A stretch of 34,879 nucleotides of DNA from a virus: positions 1 to 34,879 of the IMG/VR virus record IMGVR_UViG_3300010885_012682, one strand, 5' to 3'. Position numbers and translations under genes: made by a program. Below are positions 23,978 through 30,495 of the stretch, piece by piece; within the stretch, counting starts at the first letter, position 1; the number at the start of each line of letters is the position of its first letter. A model generated the notes under the pieces. The model saw nothing but the letters and a program-made list of their open reading frames with translations. It was not told the origin of the DNA and ran no database searches.

Positions 23978-24739
23978 CTAGACGTCGAGCGCGTCGGCAG
24001 CCTTCTTGGGCTTGGCCGGTGCGTCCTCAAGAGCGTCAGCGTCTCCTCCCGAGACGCGGTTGCTCTTGACCGCGAGGGCGATGGCGACTGCCATCTCGCG
24101 CTGCTCAGCGGTCGTCTTGTTGCCCTGCTTGACCGCGACCGACTGGTACGGCTCGTTGCGGGACGAACGCTGGGCCTCAGTCTTGAGGACGAACGTCTGA
24201 TCCCACGGCGCTGCGGCGAAGCGAAGCATCGTCTTGAGCTTGCGGGCTGCGCTGTTGTTGGTCCGCATCAGTGAGAGGCGGATCGGAACATCGCTGCCGA
24301 CGACGTACCCAAGGAAGTTATGGGTCGTCGAGATCTTCGGGCCGGTGCCCCACTCGATCTTCTCAGCGTTGACGAGTTCGCGGAAGCGCTCCTCCGCGTC
24401 GTCGATCTCGCTGAAAGCCCGACCTGCGTACTCCTCGGGCCAGTTGTCGGGAGCCACCGTTCCGATCGCTGCGTAGCTGCGGCCGGTCTCCTTGTCGGAG
24501 TAGAAGCGGCCCTTCTGGTACGCCGCGATCACGACCTCGATCTCGCTGCCGAAGTTCTCCTGCGTCAGCGAGTTGATGAAGTCGCCCGGCTTCGCGTCGC
24601 CCTCGACCACCTCGGCGGTCAGGGACTGGCACACCTTGAGAACCGGAACGACCAGATCGGTCTCGCTCTCAAGGTCGGCCTTGACTGCGAGAGCCAATTC
24701 CTTCTCTGCTTCTGATGCTGCTACTAGATCCTTAGACAC
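23978..24739 (-). CDS. Putative single-stranded DNA-binding replication protein
   Basis: 253 residues from GTG at 24739, SD AAGGAG 8 nt upstream. The start is helical and acidic, the middle beta-rich (GSEIEVVIAAYQKGRFYSD, YVVGSDVPIRLSLMRTN, QTFVLKTEAQ), and the tail is acidic and low-complexity (GGDADALEDAPAKPKKAADALDV), as in many ssDNA-binding proteins. Its position ahead of the primase-helicase-polymerase genes supports a replication role. No firm family match; it belongs to a group of phage proteins often found beside SNF2 helicases. It has its own upstream inverted repeat and follows a terminator. Confidence 0.6.
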   Translation of the reverse strand: MSKDLVAASEAEKELALAVKADLESETDLVVPVLKVCQSLTAEVVEGDAKPGDFINSLTQENFGSEIEVVIAAYQKGRFYSDKETGRSYAAIGTVAPDNWPEEYAGRAFSEIDDAEERFRELVNAEKIEWGTGPKISTTHNFLGYVVGSDVPIRLSLMRTNNSAARKLKTMLRFAAAPWDQTFVLKTEAQRSSRNEPYQSVAVKQGNKTTAEQREMAVAIALAVKSNRVSGGDADALEDAPAKPKKAADALDV

Positions 24740-24760
24740 CTATTGTCTCCTTGCGTTGTA

Positions 24761-24783
24761 TGTACTGAGTCGGGGACAGTACA
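24761..24783 (-). promoter_or_regulatory. Inverted repeat upstream of the ssDNA-binding-like gene
   Basis: TGTACTG (24761-24767) and CAGTACA (24777-24783) with a 9-nt spacer, lying between the terminator and the SD. The symmetric TGTAC/GTACA form is like a dimeric repressor operator. The -10-like TACATA overlaps the left arm on the minus strand. No good -35 was seen. Confidence 0.4.
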
Positions 24784-24811
24784 CACCCCGCCGGACGGAA
24801 TCGTAGTTAAC

Positions 24812-24849
24812 CCCGCAATTTGCGGGAAAACCCGCAGCCTAGCTGCGGG
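24812..24849 (-). terminator. Terminator with the stop codon in its loop, plus second hairpin
   Basis: On the minus strand CCCGCAGC-TAG-GCTGCGGG (24849-24831) is followed by TTTT. The three-base loop is the TAG stop of the upstream gene. A second near-palindrome, CCCGCAA-A-TTGCGGG (24826-24812), follows at once. Position and the TTTT tract support an intrinsic terminator on the minus strand; in the other direction both hairpins lead into AAA tracts. Confidence 0.6.
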
Positions 24850-25246
24850 AAACCGTCACTCCGGGGCGCTCGTAGAAGTCCACTCCGGGGGGCAGCGGCT
24901 GCCCCTGTTCGAGGCACTCGCGGACGAACTCGTTGAGCCGCGAAGCAGCGACCTTTGGTGAGAACAGCTCGTCAGCGCGGCCGCTCTCGGAGAAGGCTTC
25001 CATCGCCGCATCGAGGTCGGTAATGCGTCCGTAGATCGTCGGCTTGCGCTTCGTGAAACGGACGGAGCCAACAGTGGGAAGCTCGACAGTTAGGGTCTTG
25101 AGACCAAGCTCGTCCATGCGGTCGAGGACGTCCTGCTCGGCGGCACGGTACTCGTTGGTGGCGGCGTCGGCCTCAGCCTTGAGCCTGTGGTGGGCGTCCT
25201 TCTTCTCGTAGAAGGTGCGAAGCATCTCTGCAAGCTGGGTGTCCAT
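24839..25246 (-). CDS. Coiled-coil phage protein, replication-linked
   Basis: 135 residues, SD AAGGAC, starting 4 nt after the previous stop. Residues 1-48 are coiled coil (LRTFYEKKDAHHRLKAEADA). Then LTVELPTVGSVRFTKRKP, a beta hairpin, and a helical C-terminus with FVRECLEQGQPLPPGVDFYE. The overall plan (coiled coil, small beta part, LPPG(V) ending) recurs in phage proteins encoded beside ssDNA-binding and SNF2 genes; Gp157-like proteins are comparable in shape. Function unknown. Its stop codon is the loop of the terminator. Confidence 0.7.
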   Translation of the reverse strand: MDTQLAEMLRTFYEKKDAHHRLKAEADAATNEYRAAEQDVLDRMDELGLKTLTVELPTVGSVRFTKRKPTIYGRITDLDAAMEAFSESGRADELFSPKVAASRLNEFVRECLEQGQPLPPGVDFYERPGVTVSRS

Positions 25247-25250
25247 TTCG

Positions 25251-25457
25251 TCAGTCCTTCTTGTCGCGGGTCGGGTCGTACTTGGGCGGCGTTGCTGCCA
25301 TGAAAGAGGGGTGCATGGTGCGGGCCGACAGCTTTAGGTTGTCGGCGACCAGATCCGGGCCAATGTACGGCCCTTCATAAGTCCACATATAGACGCAGTC
25401 TCCCTCCAACTTGGCCTGTTCAATCAGCGTGTCCCACTGGCGAAGAAATCCGCTCAC
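25251..25457 (-). CDS. Small protein coupled to the SNF2 gene, unknown function
   Basis: 68 residues from GTG at 25457, overlapping the SNF2 stop (GTGA), SD AAGGAG 5 nt upstream. No signal peptide or membrane segment. Content is aromatic in the middle (DCVYMWTYEGPYIGPD) and ends charged (DPTRDKKD). The tight coupling on both sides makes it a real gene. No family was recognised. Confidence 0.7.
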   Translation of the reverse strand: MSGFLRQWDTLIEQAKLEGDCVYMWTYEGPYIGPDLVADNLKLSARTMHPSFMAATPPKYDPTRDKKD

Positions 25458-27187
25458 TGTGTCTCCTTGACGGCGTCCTGTTGGATGACCGAGCTGACGA
25501 TCGCCGACTTCAACTCGTTGGCAGGGGCGACCCGGTCGGTGTCGACGGAGTCGCGGGCCTGCAGGATGATCACGGTCACGTTGCGGTCTTGGCCGATCCG
25601 GTGCAGCCGGTCCTCGGCCTGCTCGTTGATCGCCGGGGTCCAGTCCCGTTCGAGGAAGATCACGGTGTCGGCGGCGGTCAGGGTGATGCCGACCCCTCCG
25701 GCGTCGAGGGTGCAGATGATGACGTCGATCTCTCCGTCTTGGAACTGAGCGACGGCCTCGGTGCGGGCCTCTGGCTTGACGTCTCCAGTGACCATGGCGC
25801 TAGAGATCTTGCGCTTGGCCAGCCGCTCGGTCAGCAGGTCGCAGGTTCCCTTGAACTCGGAGAACACGACGACCGGACGCCCGGCATCCTCGATCAGCTC
25901 GACGGCGGTGTCCAGCTTGACGCTGGTGTCATCGCCGCCGAGCAGCGCCGGGGAGGACGCGATCTGTCGAAGTCTGGTACAGCGGGCAGCGCCGTTAGGC
26001 AGGTCGATGATCGACTTGTCGAGCGCCTCCGGTCCCTGCTCTTTGGCGATCTCGATCCACATCTGCTTCTCGGCCTCGGCGTAGAGCTTGCGCTGCTTGG
26101 CTGGCATATCGAGTTCGATATACCGGCGGGTCTTGGGCGGCAGGTCGAGGACCGACCCCTTCGTGCGGCGGATCAGTTTGTCGCTCATCTCGAAGCGCAG
26201 TGCGTCCGGGTTGCGGGCGCCTGTAATCACGCGCCCGAACGGACCCTCGTAGTAGTCGACGTACTGGTCGTAGAAGGTCCAGTAGGGCAGGCGTCCGCCG
26301 CCTCGCCCGTACTGCTCGGGCCGCAGCCACGCCAGCAGCGCCCAGATCTCGTCCGGGCTGTTCATGATCGGGGTGCCGGTCAGCGCCAGCTTCATCGGCG
26401 CGTCCTTGAGTTGCCAGAGGCCGAGGGTCTGCTGGCTCTTGCGGTTCTTGGCGCGGTGCGCTTCGTCGGCGATGATCGCCATCCACGGGATGCTGGTCAG
26501 CAGCGGCTCGACCATCTCGACCCTGCCTGCGACGCGCTTGGCCCGCAGCTTCTCCCAGTTGATGATGATGTGGGCGCCCGGCTCTTGGCTGTAGTTGTCC
26601 AGCTGGTGGCGGCGCTTCTCCGCCGTCTTGCCGTCGATCACGAAGGCGGGCAGGTTCGTCCACTGTTCGACCTCCCTCGCCCAAGATCCCTTGACCGAGT
26701 TCGGGGCGATGATCAACCGGGGTCGCTCGGCAAAGTCGTGATCGCCAATCGTTAGCCCGTACTCGTAGGCCGCCGACAGCGACTGGACGGTCTTGCCGAG
26801 GCCCATGTCGTCGGCCAGTAGGCAGGACGGATGGTTGGTCATGAACTCGATCGCGGCTCGCTGGTAGGGGTAGAGTTTGTCGGCCCAGCCGATCCCCAGC
26901 GTTGCGGCAGCGTCGGGCGGCAGCGTCGTCGAGAGTTCGTCGGAGCGGTCGGCCCTAGCTTGGCGGACCCACTTCATGACCTCAGCTGAGGGCACCGGGC
27001 GGATAGTGTGCATGATCCGCTCGGCCACGAGGACGTCGGCAGGGAACTCCCAGACCTTCTCCTCTGCGTTCCATCGTCTGCCGGGAATCGCCTTCGCCCG
27101 CTGCAGCGCCTCGCCGAAGTCCGCCCGGCTCATGCCTGCGAGGGTCAGCTTGAGAACGTCGTCCTCTCTGGAGAGCTTGGCAGCCAC
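25454..27187 (-). CDS. SNF2-family helicase/translocase with HARP-like N-terminus
   Basis: 577 residues from GTG at 27187, which overlaps the previous stop by one base (TAGTG); the frame is open to 27343 but that part overlaps the upstream gene by 157 nt. SNF2 motifs: LYPYQRAAIEFM (Q), DDMGLGKT at 126-132 (I), IIADEAHRAKN at 239-247 (II), LALTGTPIMNS (III), VVVFSEFKGT (IV), DAGGVGITLTAADTVIFLERDW (V, in part) and RLHRIGQDRNV (VI). Residues 32-50 (KAIPGRRWNAEEKVWEFPAD) resemble the HARP domain of SMARCAL1-type annealing helicases. This suggests fork remodelling or strand annealing during replication and recombination. Confidence 0.9.
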   Translation of the reverse strand: MAAKLSREDDVLKLTLAGMSRADFGEALQRAKAIPGRRWNAEEKVWEFPADVLVAERIMHTIRPVPSAEVMKWVRQARADRSDELSTTLPPDAAATLGIGWADKLYPYQRAAIEFMTNHPSCLLADDMGLGKTVQSLSAAYEYGLTIGDHDFAERPRLIIAPNSVKGSWAREVEQWTNLPAFVIDGKTAEKRRHQLDNYSQEPGAHIIINWEKLRAKRVAGRVEMVEPLLTSIPWMAIIADEAHRAKNRKSQQTLGLWQLKDAPMKLALTGTPIMNSPDEIWALLAWLRPEQYGRGGGRLPYWTFYDQYVDYYEGPFGRVITGARNPDALRFEMSDKLIRRTKGSVLDLPPKTRRYIELDMPAKQRKLYAEAEKQMWIEIAKEQGPEALDKSIIDLPNGAARCTRLRQIASSPALLGGDDTSVKLDTAVELIEDAGRPVVVFSEFKGTCDLLTERLAKRKISSAMVTGDVKPEARTEAVAQFQDGEIDVIICTLDAGGVGITLTAADTVIFLERDWTPAINEQAEDRLHRIGQDRNVTVIILQARDSVDTDRVAPANELKSAIVSSVIQQDAVKETQ

Positions 27188-28401
27188 TAGACGGTGAACC
27201 GCTCCCCGCCCCAGAACAGTTCGTCCCCGCTGACGGTTGCGTGATCCACCTTGAATGTGCCATCCGGCCAGACCCATGCCGTGACGAAGCCCTGTTGCCA
27301 GTTGGGGTCGACGGCGTAGCCGATGCCTCCGCGAACCCGACACATGGCAGCACCTTCGACCCCCATCTGGAGTCGCCTGTCGCCGCTTGATGTGTGGACT
27401 GTTCGGTAAGTCACGCTCTGCCTGTGGGTGTGGAACACGATCAGCGAGAAGTCGATGTTGCGAAGCGACTTGTCGGCTGTGTTGTTACCAGTCAACCACC
27501 CGTGCCGGACGGCAAGCTGCGGCGTGATGAAGTGCTGGGCGTGGGTGTAGTTGCCGTCAGGCTGGATCAGGTTGATCCCGAGGGCGTCGAGGTGCAGCAG
27601 GTTCTTGACGCCCATCGCTGCGTCCGGGTAGGGATCTTCCTCTGTCGGCGCAGCAGTAATGCCGTAAAGCCGCTCGGCGCGGTTGAGAAGCTCGGTTCGC
27701 AGGCGCTCGTCGTGATTGCCCAGCAGCTTGTGGAACTCGGCCTGCGGTGCGGCCTCGACGTAGTCCCGCAGCAGCCGGTAGCCGGAGTTGATGCACTGCT
27801 GAGCCGGAGCGTGCCACTCAGGGTTGTCCCGGTGGCGGCTGATGTCTGGGAAGTCAAGCGTGTCGCCAGCCAGCACGACTTCGTCGGGCCGGGTCTGCTC
27901 CAAGAACTGGAGGAACATCTCGTGCAGCCGCTCGTCGTGGAACGGTGCCTGCTGGTCAGCGCAGACGACGACGAAGCGAGGCTCGCCTTCCGGCTTCTTA
28001 GCGGTCGGGCGCTTGACCGGCGGCACATGGATCGCTGGGGTTACGAACTTGATGCTCGACTTGCGGCGCACCCGCAGCTTGAGCTGGAAGTTCGGCTCGT
28101 CGATATCGCCCCACTGGTTGACGATCACATCATCGGTGACGATCCACTCGTCGGGCGAGAGGCCCATCTTCCGCATCAAGGTCTCGGGATCGGTGAGGCA
28201 GTTGATCGGCCCGGTGATCTCGGCGCTGCTGCCGTCTGGACTGACGACCACCTTCGGTTGGCGGCCCTGCTTGCGCCAGTCGCCACGGATCTTGTAGCGG
28301 AGCGTACTCTCTGCGAGGCCGACCTCAGCTGCGGCGGCGCGTTGGCTGTAGCCCTCGCCCATCAGCTCCTTCGCTCTGGCTACCTGTTCTTCGATCTGCA
28401 T
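27187..28401 (-). CDS. Metallophosphoesterase fused to N-terminal HTH
   Basis: 404 residues. Residues 19-38 form a HTH (SQRAAAAEVGLAESTLRYKI), and 40-140 are a linker with small beta segments. From 142 a calcineurin-like phosphoesterase follows: VVVCADQQAPFHD (Asp149, His155), VLAGDTLDFPD (Asp180), LLGNHDERL (Asn229, His230), VRHGW and VFHTHRQS as the later metal His ligands. The usual DxH start is spread (DQQAPFH). Phage homologues are nucleases or phosphodiesterases acting on DNA or nucleotides; an HTH suggests DNA targeting. It is the first gene of the leftward replication run, and its SD lies in a hairpin. Confidence 0.85.
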   Translation of the reverse strand: MQIEEQVARAKELMGEGYSQRAAAAEVGLAESTLRYKIRGDWRKQGRQPKVVVSPDGSSAEITGPINCLTDPETLMRKMGLSPDEWIVTDDVIVNQWGDIDEPNFQLKLRVRRKSSIKFVTPAIHVPPVKRPTAKKPEGEPRFVVVCADQQAPFHDERLHEMFLQFLEQTRPDEVVLAGDTLDFPDISRHRDNPEWHAPAQQCINSGYRLLRDYVEAAPQAEFHKLLGNHDERLRTELLNRAERLYGITAAPTEEDPYPDAAMGVKNLLHLDALGINLIQPDGNYTHAQHFITPQLAVRHGWLTGNNTADKSLRNIDFSLIVFHTHRQSVTYRTVHTSSGDRRLQMGVEGAAMCRVRGGIGYAVDPNWQQGFVTAWVWPDGTFKVDHATVSGDELFWGGERFTV

Positions 28402-28406
28402 ACGAT

Positions 28407-28422
28407 CCTCTCTTGAGAGAGG
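28407..28422 (-). promoter_or_regulatory. Hairpin covering the SD of the metallophosphoesterase gene
   Basis: CCTCTC-TTGA-GAGAGG, 6-bp stem. On the minus strand its 3' arm is GAGAGG, the SD of the ATG at 28401. Closed, it would hide the ribosome site; as DNA it is also a symmetric operator-like site. Confidence 0.45.
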
Positions 28423-28434
28423 TCCGCCGGTCTA

Positions 28435-28488
28435 CACCTCGACTTACACGTCTTGCGCTTGGTCGAGCCTTTCCGCCCCACCTCGACT
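28435..28488. repeat. CACCTCGACT direct repeats with central inverted copy
   Basis: CACCTCGACT occurs at 28435-28444 and 28479-28488, 44 bp apart (about four helical turns). GGTCGAG at 28461-28467 is a reversed partial copy between them. Located between the start of the leftward operon and the big inverted repeat, they could be operator or origin-protein sites. Confidence 0.5.
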
Positions 28489-28584
28489 GACGAACCTCAA
28501 TAGAGAATCATATGTTTGTGCGCGACAGTAAAGGTTGCGCCCGCAACAGGCTAGACTTTGTGCGTCCGGTTACAAACTCAGGCC

Positions 28585-28644
28585 GGGTTTTTCGGTTCCG
28601 CACCCCCCTAAAGGGGGGTGTGCGGGAACGTCGGAAAAAGCCCG
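28585..28644. repeat. Large imperfect inverted repeat
   Basis: The core is CACCCCCC-TAAA-GGGGGGTG (28601-28620). Pairing continues outward with small right-arm bulges: CGGTTCCG with CGGGAACGTCG, TTTTT with AAAAA, and CGGG with CCCG, giving arms of about 25 nt. On both strands a T run precedes the stem and an A run follows it, the reverse of an intrinsic terminator, so a DNA cruciform, origin or protein site is more likely. Confidence 0.65.
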
Positions 28645-28705
28645 TGAAATCAAGGGATTTGTTTTCGACCTTCCAACCACTTGCCCTCAGTAAACAAACC
28701 TGTTT

Positions 28706-28900
28706 CTAAGACTTGAGACGGACGATGTCGTACTCCCAGAGCGACTCACCATGCTGCTCGCGCAGCTGCTCAAGCCGCTCGACCGCCTGCTTCATGCGCT
28801 CGTATGGGCCGTGGACATGAGCCTGCCGATCGGACCCTGTGCTGACCCTTGTCACCACTACAGAGTTCTTCCAGCGCCAGTCCAGAGGAGTGTCTTTCAT
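28706..28900 (-). CDS. Small hypothetical protein
   Basis: 64 residues from the ATG at 28900, which has AAAGG 8 nt upstream; an in-frame ATG at 28915 has no SD. The sequence starts KDTPLDWRWKNSVVVTRVST and continues with a beta hairpin and a charged helix (ERMKQAVERLEQLREQHGES), ending YDIVRLKS. It could be a small alpha/beta protein such as a host-interaction factor. Plus-strand frames over it are shadows. No family recognised. Confidence 0.6.
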   Translation of the reverse strand: MKDTPLDWRWKNSVVVTRVSTGSDRQAHVHGPYERMKQAVERLEQLREQHGESLWEYDIVRLKS

Positions 28901-28921
28901 CTCAGTACCTTTCATCTTGGT

Positions 28922-29137
28922 TTGACAGATCGTGATTCAGAGTTTGCCCACCGCTTGTCCGCGCTTGAGCCGCTGCCCAAAGAGGTAGCGGACCTGCGCC
29001 AAGACTTCGCCGTTCTCAAGAAGGAAGTCTCAACAATGACGGACGCCTTCCAGAGCTTGAAGACGGCACTCTATGCCGCAGCTGGCACGATCCTATCGGC
29101 GGCTGTGCTCGTCGTTCTGCTGGGGCGGGCCGCATGA
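28922..29137 (+). CDS. Coiled coil plus C-terminal membrane helix, holin-accessory-like
   Basis: 71 residues if TTG at 28922 is used. A shorter ATG start at 29036 has SD AAGGAAG 8 nt upstream and would give a 33-residue single-pass peptide. Residues 10-45 are a charged coiled coil (LPKEVADLRQDFAVLKKEVS), and the end is one membrane helix (LYAAAGTILSAAVLVVLLG). This plan resembles XhlA-type lysis accessory proteins. It is on the plus strand within a leftward region and overlaps the next gene (ATGA). The start is uncertain. Confidence 0.6.
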   Translation: MTDRDSEFAHRLSALEPLPKEVADLRQDFAVLKKEVSTMTDAFQSLKTALYAAAGTILSAAVLVVLLGRAA

Positions 29138-29421
29138 AGTTCTGGCGCTCGATCAAGCCTCACCCGGCGATCGTGCGCCCTGTCGTAGCCCTAGCCCTCG
29201 CGGTCTGGGTGCTGGTCGGATCGGTGGTCTACCTTGTATCCGAGCAGCGCGACACACAGCAGCGCGTCACTAAGATCGAGGCGTTTGAGCGAGCGTGCCT
29301 GACCTCCGCCCCGGACACGCCGCGATGCGACGAGCTTTACGACAGCCTCGTCGCTGGGCTTAGCCAAGAGCAGCTTGTCGAGTTGCAGCGGCGGCTCTCC
29401 TTGGCAGCGTCCGCTCGGTAG
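29134..29421 (+). CDS. Single-pass membrane protein with C-terminal cytoplasmic/exported domain
   Basis: 95 residues, start overlapping the previous stop (ATGA). Basic N-terminus (KFWRSIKPHPAIVR), one membrane helix at about 17-36 (PVVALALAVWVLVGSVVYLV), then a soluble segment with two Cys (ACLTSAPDTPRC) and a helical end (LSQEQLVELQRRL). The two-gene cassette could be a lysis or superinfection-exclusion module; the Cys pair would suit an exported domain. Its 3' end overlaps the convergent gene at 29360-29749 by 62 nt. Confidence 0.65.
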   Translation: MKFWRSIKPHPAIVRPVVALALAVWVLVGSVVYLVSEQRDTQQRVTKIEAFERACLTSAPDTPRCDELYDSLVAGLSQEQLVELQRRLSLAASAR

Positions 29422-29749
29422 TCGGCTGCCAGCGGCGCTTGAGGTCGGACCACTTGATCGTCCGCTGGCGCCCGTCTGCAGTGCGGACGAGGGCCGCCTT
29501 GTCGGGGATGTGGTGCTGCATGATGGTTACTTTCTCGCAATCCATCACAGCCGAGCGCCCCATCGAATCCAGCACAGAGAACTGCTTGCCAGCGCTGCGG
29601 GATTTCGGCTCCCAGACATCACCGGGCAGCGCCGATCGCCAGCGCCAATCAGCCGGGCACATCGCAGTGCGGAAGCTGACGCCGCCGACCGAGACCTCAG
29701 CCTCGATCCACTGAGCGCCGTCCATCACTACCAACCGTGGGTTCTTCAT
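29360..29749 (-). CDS. Hypothetical protein, beta-rich
   Basis: 129 residues from ATG at 29749 with SD GAGGAGG; a TTG four codons upstream is less likely. The opening KNPRLVVMDGAQWIEAEVSV and later strands (VLDSMGRSAVMDCEKVTIMQ, ALVRTADGRQRTIKWSDL) suggest a small SH3-like or barrel fold. The last 20 residues (RRAAAATRQAAL) are read antisense to the plus-strand membrane gene, so the two genes overlap tail to tail. No family identified. Confidence 0.65.
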   Translation of the reverse strand: MKNPRLVVMDGAQWIEAEVSVGGVSFRTAMCPADWRWRSALPGDVWEPKSRSAGKQFSVLDSMGRSAVMDCEKVTIMQHHIPDKAALVRTADGRQRTIKWSDLKRRWQPTTERTLPRRAAAATRQAALG

Positions 29750-29876
29750 CGTCCTCCTCAACTAGGTCGCGGAATGATACATAGACATTCAGCCAGTACA
29801 TCAACAGCGCGAACGGATACGGTGCCAGCTTGAGCAGCCCCTCGTAAGTCGAGTCTCGCATGATCGCGAGGATCAC
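29697..29876 (-). CDS. 59-residue protein with hydrophobic segment
   Basis: GTG at 29876 overlaps the stop of the WYL-like gene (GTGA) and gives 59 residues ending at TGA 29697. The middle holds a hydrophobic/aromatic run (LAPYPFALLMYWLNVYVSF) that may be one membrane helix, followed by an acidic tail (LVEEDDEEP). Its end overlaps the next gene's start by 53 nt. No strong SD except through coupling. An in-frame ATG five codons in is an alternative start. Confidence 0.5.
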   Translation of the reverse strand: MILAIMRDSTYEGLLKLAPYPFALLMYWLNVYVSFRDLVEEDDEEPTVGSDGRRSVDRG

Positions 29877-30199
29877 TGGGCCACCTTGACCGTCTCCGCA
29901 CGCATCCGGCTGAGCCGGAAGTGGCGGTAGTTCTGGCGGTCGTAGTCGAACGCTGTGATGTAGTAGAAGCGATAATCAGGCCCGCGTGACTCGGCGAAGT
30001 CCTCGACCCTGACGACTCTGGTTTCGTACTCGTCGGACTCCGGCTTCTTGTACTCGAAGGTGGCGATGGAGTTGCTGGCCGCCGCCGCTTCGAGCTTGTC
30101 GTCGATCCGCTGCTGTGCTGAGCCGGGGTCGAAGACAGTATCCTCGATGATCTGCACGATGCGGCTGATCTCGTAGTTGGTCAGTTTGTGGTGGGACAT
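29873..30199 (-). CDS. Stand-alone WYL-like domain protein
   Basis: 108 residues. After a helical N-terminus (LTNYEISRIVQIIEDTVFD) the pattern IATFEYKKPESDEYETRVVR, then GPDYRFYYITAFDYDRQNYR and HFRLSRM follows the WYL domain plan (I-x-Y, R-x-V, G-x-x-Y-Y-I-x-A, R-x-F-R-L-x-R-M). WYL domains sense ligands, often nucleic acid or nucleotides, in regulators of phage defence and DNA damage response. Here there is no HTH, so it may act as a partner or decoy. SD is AGAGCAGC-like and weak. Confidence 0.6.
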   Translation of the reverse strand: MSHHKLTNYEISRIVQIIEDTVFDPGSAQQRIDDKLEAAAASNSIATFEYKKPESDEYETRVVRVEDFAESRGPDYRFYYITAFDYDRQNYRHFRLSRMRAETVKVAQ

Positions 30200-30211
30200 C
30201 TGCTGCTCTCC

Positions 30212-30493
30212 TTACTTGTGGTTGGCGTTGTAGTTGCGCTCGTTGTCGTCGATCACGACGATCTCCTCGGCGAACTCGTCAGGCTCTACTGCGTCCTTGA
30301 CATAGTGTTCTTGGCCTCGGGCTACTGCTGTGTTGACCTCCTTCCAGATCTGGTCGAACACCCAGACCTGCTGGAACATCTCGTCCTCGATCGACTCTGG
30401 GGTCTCAGACTGCAGCACATGGAACAAGTCCGCAATTGCGTACACCAGATCGTTGCGGACATCTATGCTGAACACCTTTCTCGGTTCCTTCAT
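30212..30493 (-). CDS. Small acidic hypothetical protein
   Basis: 93 residues from ATG at 30493, which has SD GGGAGG 5 nt upstream and follows the previous stop by 2 nt; the frame is open upstream but that is the neighbour's sequence. Mainly helical (DLVYAIADLFHVLQSETPES, DEMFQQVWVFDQIWKEVNTA) and acidic (VEPDEFAEEIVVIDDNE). No membrane segment. Family not recognised. Confidence 0.7.
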   Translation of the reverse strand: MKEPRKVFSIDVRNDLVYAIADLFHVLQSETPESIEDEMFQQVWVFDQIWKEVNTAVARGQEHYVKDAVEPDEFAEEIVVIDDNERNYNANHK

Positions 30494-30495
30494 AC

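Larger units (their letters stand above)
28402..28705. promoter_or_regulatory. Gene-free regulatory or origin-like gap
   Basis: 304 bp without a supported gene. It holds an SD-covering hairpin (28407-28422), two CACCTCGACT repeats (28435-28444, 28479-28488) with an inverted GGTCGAG between, a -10-like ATCATA (minus TATGAT, 28507-28512) and a large imperfect inverted repeat (28585-28644). An AT-richer stretch follows the repeat. It is a plausible site for the leftward promoter and a replication origin; neither is proven. The plus-strand ORF across it lacks an SD and is not accepted. Confidence 0.5.

Noticed and set aside
25481-26755. 424-residue plus-strand ORF antisense to the SNF2 gene
   Set aside because: Shadow of the SNF2 reading frame; Leu/Val/Asp/Gly-rich without motifs.
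27188-27343. 52-codon N-terminal extension of the SNF2 gene
   Set aside because: It overlaps the metallophosphoesterase gene by 157 nt, is Arg/Gly-rich, and the GTG at 27187 overlaps the stop neatly.
27394-28416. 340-residue plus-strand ORF antisense to the metallophosphoesterase
   Set aside because: Shadow frame; it has no SD and its composition mirrors the real gene.
28585-28644. Reading the large inverted repeat as a terminator
   Set aside because: T run before and A run after the stem on both strands is the reverse of intrinsic terminators.
28512-28709. 65-residue plus-strand ORF
   Set aside because: No SD, crosses the large inverted repeat, very basic shadow-like composition, and no convincing downstream partner.
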